From Streptomyces asoensis (GTDB taxonomy: Bacteria; Actinomycetota; Actinomycetes; Streptomycetales; Streptomycetaceae): DNA of 64,000 nt. Every line of letters begins with the position of its first letter. The first letter of the stretch is position 1. Below are positions 60,728-64,000 of this stretch, piece after piece. Below the pieces are notes generated by a model. The model worked only from the letters and a program-made list of their open reading frames with translations, had not been told where the DNA came from and made no database searches. Made by a program: the position numbers and the translations under genes. The stretch lies in contig NZ_BNEB01000001.1 of the NCBI RefSeq assembly GCF_016860545.1, forward strand, positions 248,001 through 312,000, in the 5' to 3' direction.

Positions 60728-62677
60728 GTGGCCAGGGGAGCAGTGCCGCAGGCCGGACCGACCGGCCGCGAACCGGGCCGGGTGGCGGCGGAGTTACGGA
60801 CGCTGGCCACCGACGCCCGGGTGGCCGTCCACCGGGTGGCGCTGGAGGAACTGGCCGAGGACCTCCCCCTGCCGGACCGCCTCGCCCGCTGGGCCGGTAC
60901 GGACCTGGTCGCCGCCTACGCAGCACGGGACACCTTCCTGCCCTCCCCCGAGGCCACCGGGGGCCCGGCGGACGGGCGCCGCGGACGGCGGGACCGCGCG
61001 GCACGGTTCACCCGCGCGCTGGCCGGAGCGGGCAGCGCCCTGGTGTTCCTGCCCCTGCTGCTCACCTGGGCGGGGCTGGGCGCGGCGGCCTGGGCCTACC
61101 AGGACATGCGCGCCGAGGGGACGGGCGACGGGGAGACGTTCCTCGCCCTGTGGCAGTCGGGGTTCGCGGGACATCTGCCGCTGCCGTTCCACTTCGACTT
61201 CCTGGTGGCCTACACGGTCACCGCCCTGTGCTGTCTGGTCCTGGCGACCGCCCTGCGCCAACGGTACGAGCGGGCCGAGGACCTCGCGTCCCGTGTCCTG
61301 GCGGCCCGGCTCTCGGGCGCGCTGGCGCAGGTGCAGGCCCTCGCCGCGGAAGCGGCCCAGGCCACCCCGCCGCGCTTCGGCGAGGAGCTCCGGGGGGCGG
61401 CGCGCAACCTGCGCGCGCTGGGCGAACTGGCGGGCAAGGCCCAGCAGGAGACCGCCGAACTGATCGCCGAGGCGAGCCGGACGTCGTCGCTCACCCGGGC
61501 CGCGGCCCTGTCCCTGGGCGAGGGCGTGCGGGAACTGCGGTCCGCCGCCGAGTCCGTGGCCTCGTCCACCGACAGCGCCTCCCGGGCGGCGCAGGAGGCC
61601 CACCAGGGCGCGCAGATGCTCTCCGGCGAGGCCGGCAAGGTCGTGGACGGCATGGACCGGGCCGTGCGGCGGGCGGCGGGCGCCGCGGCCGAGGAACTCT
61701 CCGCGGCGGCCGCCGACGCGGTGCGCCGGGTCTCCGACGCGGCCGAGGCCGCCGCCGGACGGGAGGAGACCGCGGCACACCGCAGCGCCGAACTGCTGCG
61801 CCGCAGCGGGGAGGACATGACCGGCGCCTTCGCCGCCGCACGCGTCGCGCTGGAGTCGGCGGCGAGGGAACTCGCCGCGACGGTCGAACGGCTGGACAGG
61901 ACCGTCACCGGGCTGCCGCGGGCCCTGGAGAGTTCGGCGGCCGACGGCGCGGAGCGGATCGGCTGGGCCTACGACCAGGCGGTGGTGGCCCTCGCGGCGA
62001 CCCTGCGCGAGGACGTACGGACCGTCTCCGGTGAACTGGCCGGGCATGTCGTGCAGTTGCGGGAGCTGAGCCGGCTGCGGGAGGACACCGAACGCGAAGC
62101 CGGTGACCGAAGCGCTCACACGGCGCGTGAACTGCGCGTCGCCGTCGAGGAGTTCCACTCGGTCCTGCACGACGTCGCCGGTCTCCTGCGGGACGCGACG
62201 GACACGCTCGCCCGGCCCCGTCCCGCACCACCCACCACGGACGTGCCTCCGACGACACCCGCCGAGCCCGCCGTACCTGCCGTGCCCGCCTCTGCCGGCC
62301 CGACGACAGGCTCCACCACGCCCACCGCGGACGGCCCGACGGCCACACCCGCCACACCCGCCACACCCGCCGCGGACGGACCGACGGCGGCGCCCGCCAC
62401 GTCGCCCTCCGACAGCCCGGCGCCGGCGCCCGCCACGCCTGCCGCGGACGGACCGACGGCGGCATCCACCACGCCCGCCTCTGACGGACCGGCATCGGTA
62501 CCCGCCATGCCTGCCGCGGACGGCCCGACGACGGCGCCCGCCGCGCCCGGCGACTCCCTGGACGGCGTCGCGGACGGCACCCGGGCGGCCGGACCGCGCC
62601 GCACCCGCCCGGAGGGCCCCGCCCCGGTGGACGCGTACCCCGTCGGGACCGCCGGAGCCGGGGAGGAACGGCGGTGA
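60728..62677 (+). CDS. Two-TM membrane protein with long coiled coil (ZorA/MotA-like topology, putative)
   Basis: About 649 residues. Residues 1-90 are cytoplasmic and basic; TM1 is SALVFLPLLLTWAGLGAAAW (about 101-120), a 35-residue outside loop (ETFLALWQSGFAGHLPLPFH) follows, TM2 is FLVAYTVTALCCLVLATAL; then some 300 residues of Ala/Glu/Arg-rich coiled coil and a Pro/Ala/Thr tail of about 130 residues with repeats of ATPAADGPT. No MCP signalling core is present. The layout resembles ZorA/MotA-type stators with long tails. The start is uncertain: GTG 60728 has GGGG 4 nt upstream; GTG 60659 and 60743 are alternatives. All of these place a TTA leucine codon (60794-60796) near the N terminus. 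GTGA couples it to the next gene. Confidence 0.72.
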   Translation: MARGAVPQAGPTGREPGRVAAELRTLATDARVAVHRVALEELAEDLPLPDRLARWAGTDLVAAYAARDTFLPSPEATGGPADGRRGRRDRAARFTRALAGAGSALVFLPLLLTWAGLGAAAWAYQDMRAEGTGDGETFLALWQSGFAGHLPLPFHFDFLVAYTVTALCCLVLATALRQRYERAEDLASRVLAARLSGALAQVQALAAEAAQATPPRFGEELRGAARNLRALGELAGKAQQETAELIAEASRTSSLTRAAALSLGEGVRELRSAAESVASSTDSASRAAQEAHQGAQMLSGEAGKVVDGMDRAVRRAAGAAAEELSAAAADAVRRVSDAAEAAAGREETAAHRSAELLRRSGEDMTGAFAAARVALESAARELAATVERLDRTVTGLPRALESSAADGAERIGWAYDQAVVALAATLREDVRTVSGELAGHVVQLRELSRLREDTEREAGDRSAHTARELRVAVEEFHSVLHDVAGLLRDATDTLARPRPAPPTTDVPPTTPAEPAVPAVPASAGPTTGSTTPTADGPTATPATPATPAADGPTAAPATSPSDSPAPAPATPAADGPTAASTTPASDGPASVPAMPAADGPTTAPAAPGDSLDGVADGTRAAGPRRTRPEGPAPVDAYPVGTAGAGEERR

Positions 62678-63228
62678 GCCCGCGGAGCGGCCCGGCCCTG
62701 ACCCACGGCGCCGGCTGGCTCTTCGCGGACCTGCTGCTCGTCGTCGCTCTCGTCGTGCTGGGCGGTCAGTGGACCCCCGGGGACGACGGCACGCCGGGCC
62801 CGGGCGAAGCGTCCGCCCCCTCCCCCTCCCCGGGCACCGCCTCCGCCGGCGCCTCACCGACGGCGAAGCCGGGACTCGACCCGGACAGCGAGGAGTTCGA
62901 CGTGCGCACGGACGCCGTGGCGCTGAGGGCCGGGAAGGCGGCGGCCGAGCGGGCGGTGCGCGAGCAGGTCACCGCGCACATCAAGGACTACCCCGGCAGA
63001 ACGGCCGCCATGGTGATCGTCTGGGGCACGGCGGCCTCGTGCGGCACCTGCCCCGTCACCGACGACGCCAGCCGCGCCTACGCGCACGCCGTGGCCACCC
63101 GGCTCACCTCCATCGCGCCCGGGTTCTTCCCCCCGTACGACGCCGACATCATCCGCAGCTACCGCAACACCAGCTCGGACCGGGCGGCGGGCACGGCCAC
63201 CGTCGAGTTGTTCTTCCTGCGTACCTGA
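62674..63228 (+). CDS. Small membrane protein with MotB/ZorB-like TM Asp and diverged OmpA-like domain (putative)
   Basis: A 184-residue protein. A single N-terminal helix (GAGWLFADLLLVVALVVLGG) carries an Asp (D19) at its start, as in MotB/ZorB/ExbD proton-channel helices (W..ADL). A Pro/Ser/Gly linker follows. The C-terminal 110 residues have strand-helix pattern (MVIVWGTAASCGTC; DASRAYAHAVATRLTSIAPG; TATVELFFLRT) like a degenerate OmpA/peptidoglycan-binding domain, with two Cys (CGTC) not usual there. The GTG overlaps the stop of the coiled-coil gene (GTGA), so the two are made together, as stator pairs are. Confidence 0.7.
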   Translation: MSPRSGPALTHGAGWLFADLLLVVALVVLGGQWTPGDDGTPGPGEASAPSPSPGTASAGASPTAKPGLDPDSEEFDVRTDAVALRAGKAAAERAVREQVTAHIKDYPGRTAAMVIVWGTAASCGTCPVTDDASRAYAHAVATRLTSIAPGFFPPYDADIIRSYRNTSSDRAAGTATVELFFLRT

Positions 63229-63334
63229 CACCCGCCCGCACCCCCGCCCCCGTGGCCCGGGGCGGCACCGGGCCCGTACCCGCCCGCGCCGCCCGCCCGA
63301 CGGCACCCCGGACCCGTAACGAGGAGGACGCCCC

Positions 63335-64000
63335 TTGACCCCACTACCCGGCCTGGCCGATCTGCGCCGCTTCGCCGACGAGACGCGCGCCATGCTGCAA
63401 CGGCAGGACATACCCGAGACCGCGGAGGCGCAGGAGCGGTACGCCGACGTGGTGCGGCTGCTCAAGGAGCTGCACGACCGGGTGGAGAAGCCCGTCACCT
63501 TCGGGGTGGTCGGCGAGTTCACCGTCGGCAAGTCCCTGCTCCTGGGGTCCCTGCTGGGGCGCCCCGACCTGCTGCCGGTGGAGGAGCGCAAGTCGACCGG
63601 CAACATCACCGTCCTGCGGCTGCGCCAGGCTCCGGCGGACCCCGACGGCGGCGCGGACCCGGACGGCGGTGCCGCGACGGCGTCCGGTGTCACGCACGCC
63701 GGTCCGGTGGCCGAGGTGCACTACCTGAGCGAGGAACAGCTGGGGTCGTGCGTCCGCTCCATCCTGGACGACCTGGCACGGGGCATGGACAAGGAGCACG
63801 CGGTGCTCGGCGCGGGCCATGTCCTCGGCGGATACGACCCGTTCACCGACCCCCGCGGCTGGGGGCCGTTCGACCAGTGGATCTCCTGCCTGTGGCCGCA
63901 GACCGGCCCGGAGGCGGCCGCGCCGCTGGTCGACCCGATCCAGATCTCGGCGACGCACGTGGCGGCGGCCACCGAGCTGTGCCGCATCCGCGACGCCCAC
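63335..64000 (+). CDS. Dynamin-like GTPase, N-terminal part
   Basis: The first 222 codons of a large GTPase running off the right edge. The G1 motif is FGVVGEFTVGKSLLLGSLLG (residues about 53-72), and G2 Thr is in EERKSTGNITVLRL, the pattern of bacterial dynamin-like proteins (GEFxxGKS ... LP.....T). An Asp/Gly-rich insert (DPDGGADPDGG) follows. Later segments (WGPFDQWISCLWPQTG) are not family-diagnostic. The TTG at 63335 has GAGGAGG 7-8 nt upstream, fixing the start. It follows the ZorB-like gene by 106 bp on the same strand. Confidence 0.85.
   Translation, partial: MTPLPGLADLRRFADETRAMLQRQDIPETAEAQERYADVVRLLKELHDRVEKPVTFGVVGEFTVGKSLLLGSLLGRPDLLPVEERKSTGNITVLRLRQAPADPDGGADPDGGAATASGVTHAGPVAEVHYLSEEQLGSCVRSILDDLARGMDKEHAVLGAGHVLGGYDPFTDPRGWGPFDQWISCLWPQTGPEAAAPLVDPIQISATHVAAATELCRIRDAH

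Noticed and set aside
60794..62839. 687-codon minus-strand frame opposite the coiled-coil gene
   Set aside because: Antisense shadow; the plus-strand frame has clear TM helices and coiled coil and is coupled to the next gene.
63344..64000. 218-codon minus-strand frame at the right edge
   Set aside because: Opposite the dynamin-like GTPase, which has a clear GxxxxGKS motif and a strong ribosome site.

Overview
The window is chromosomal DNA from a Streptomyces-type actinomycete. Evidence: about 70 percent G+C, G/C-ending codons almost throughout, many GTG starts, several genes that look leaderless, and actinobacterial markers (GlnE, an F420-dependent NADP reductase, a SARP/AfsR-like regulator, an NsrR-type Rrf2 protein, TTA codons confined to two genes). 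I see no rRNA, tRNA, CRISPR array or intact insertion sequence. Most of the window is ordinary, densely packed core chromosome; the most distinctive parts are the isolated gene at 7.4-8.6 kb and the right end (55-64 kb).

Layout. 1-7.2 kb: the start of an amino-acid permease divergent from a TetR regulator; a LysR/EamA exporter pair; glnE, the adenylyltransferase acting on glutamine synthetase; a VOC protein. 7.3-8.8 kb: an AT-rich leader and an unrecognised gene with two TTA codons. 8.8-12.7 kb: a GlnA2-like glutamine synthetase, and a nitric-oxide module in which hmp and nsrR each carry a matching NsrR site. 12.8-18.2 kb: DUF3105/DUF305 pair, a secreted S53 protease, nadE. 18.3-24.4 kb: MFS pump, membrane EEP phosphatase, a DHA2 pump/TetR pair with a perfect operator, panB. 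24.5-29.9 kb: a DrrAB-like ABC exporter preceded by SARP-style heptamer repeats and convergent with a large SARP-NB-ARC regulator.

30-46 kb: M50 protease, npdG, map, then an iron block (heme oxygenase with an iron box; efeOBU plus an overlapping lipoprotein gene with iron boxes), a PrimPol-like protein, TetR, an oxidoreductase, a Bcr/CflA pump coupled to a serine hydrolase that probably starts at CTG, and an Rsm22-like rRNA methyltransferase. 46-55 kb: PhoD phosphatase, an SDR with a 25-bp perfect hairpin near its start, a D-Ala-D-Ala carboxypeptidase, an FtsX-type ABC system, DoxX and MazG-like proteins.

55-64 kb is the most unusual part. A lipoprotein gene is followed by two tandem translationally coupled receptor-like proteins, each a Ser/Thr kinase joined through one membrane segment to an extracellular type-1 solute-binding domain. 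Next come a two-TM protein with a long coiled coil (probable TTA codon), a small protein coupled to it with a MotB/ZorB-like membrane Asp and a diverged OmpA-like domain, and a dynamin-like GTPase running off the right edge. The last three suggest a stator-like (MotAB/ZorAB-type) membrane machine paired with a membrane-remodelling GTPase. That reading is inference.
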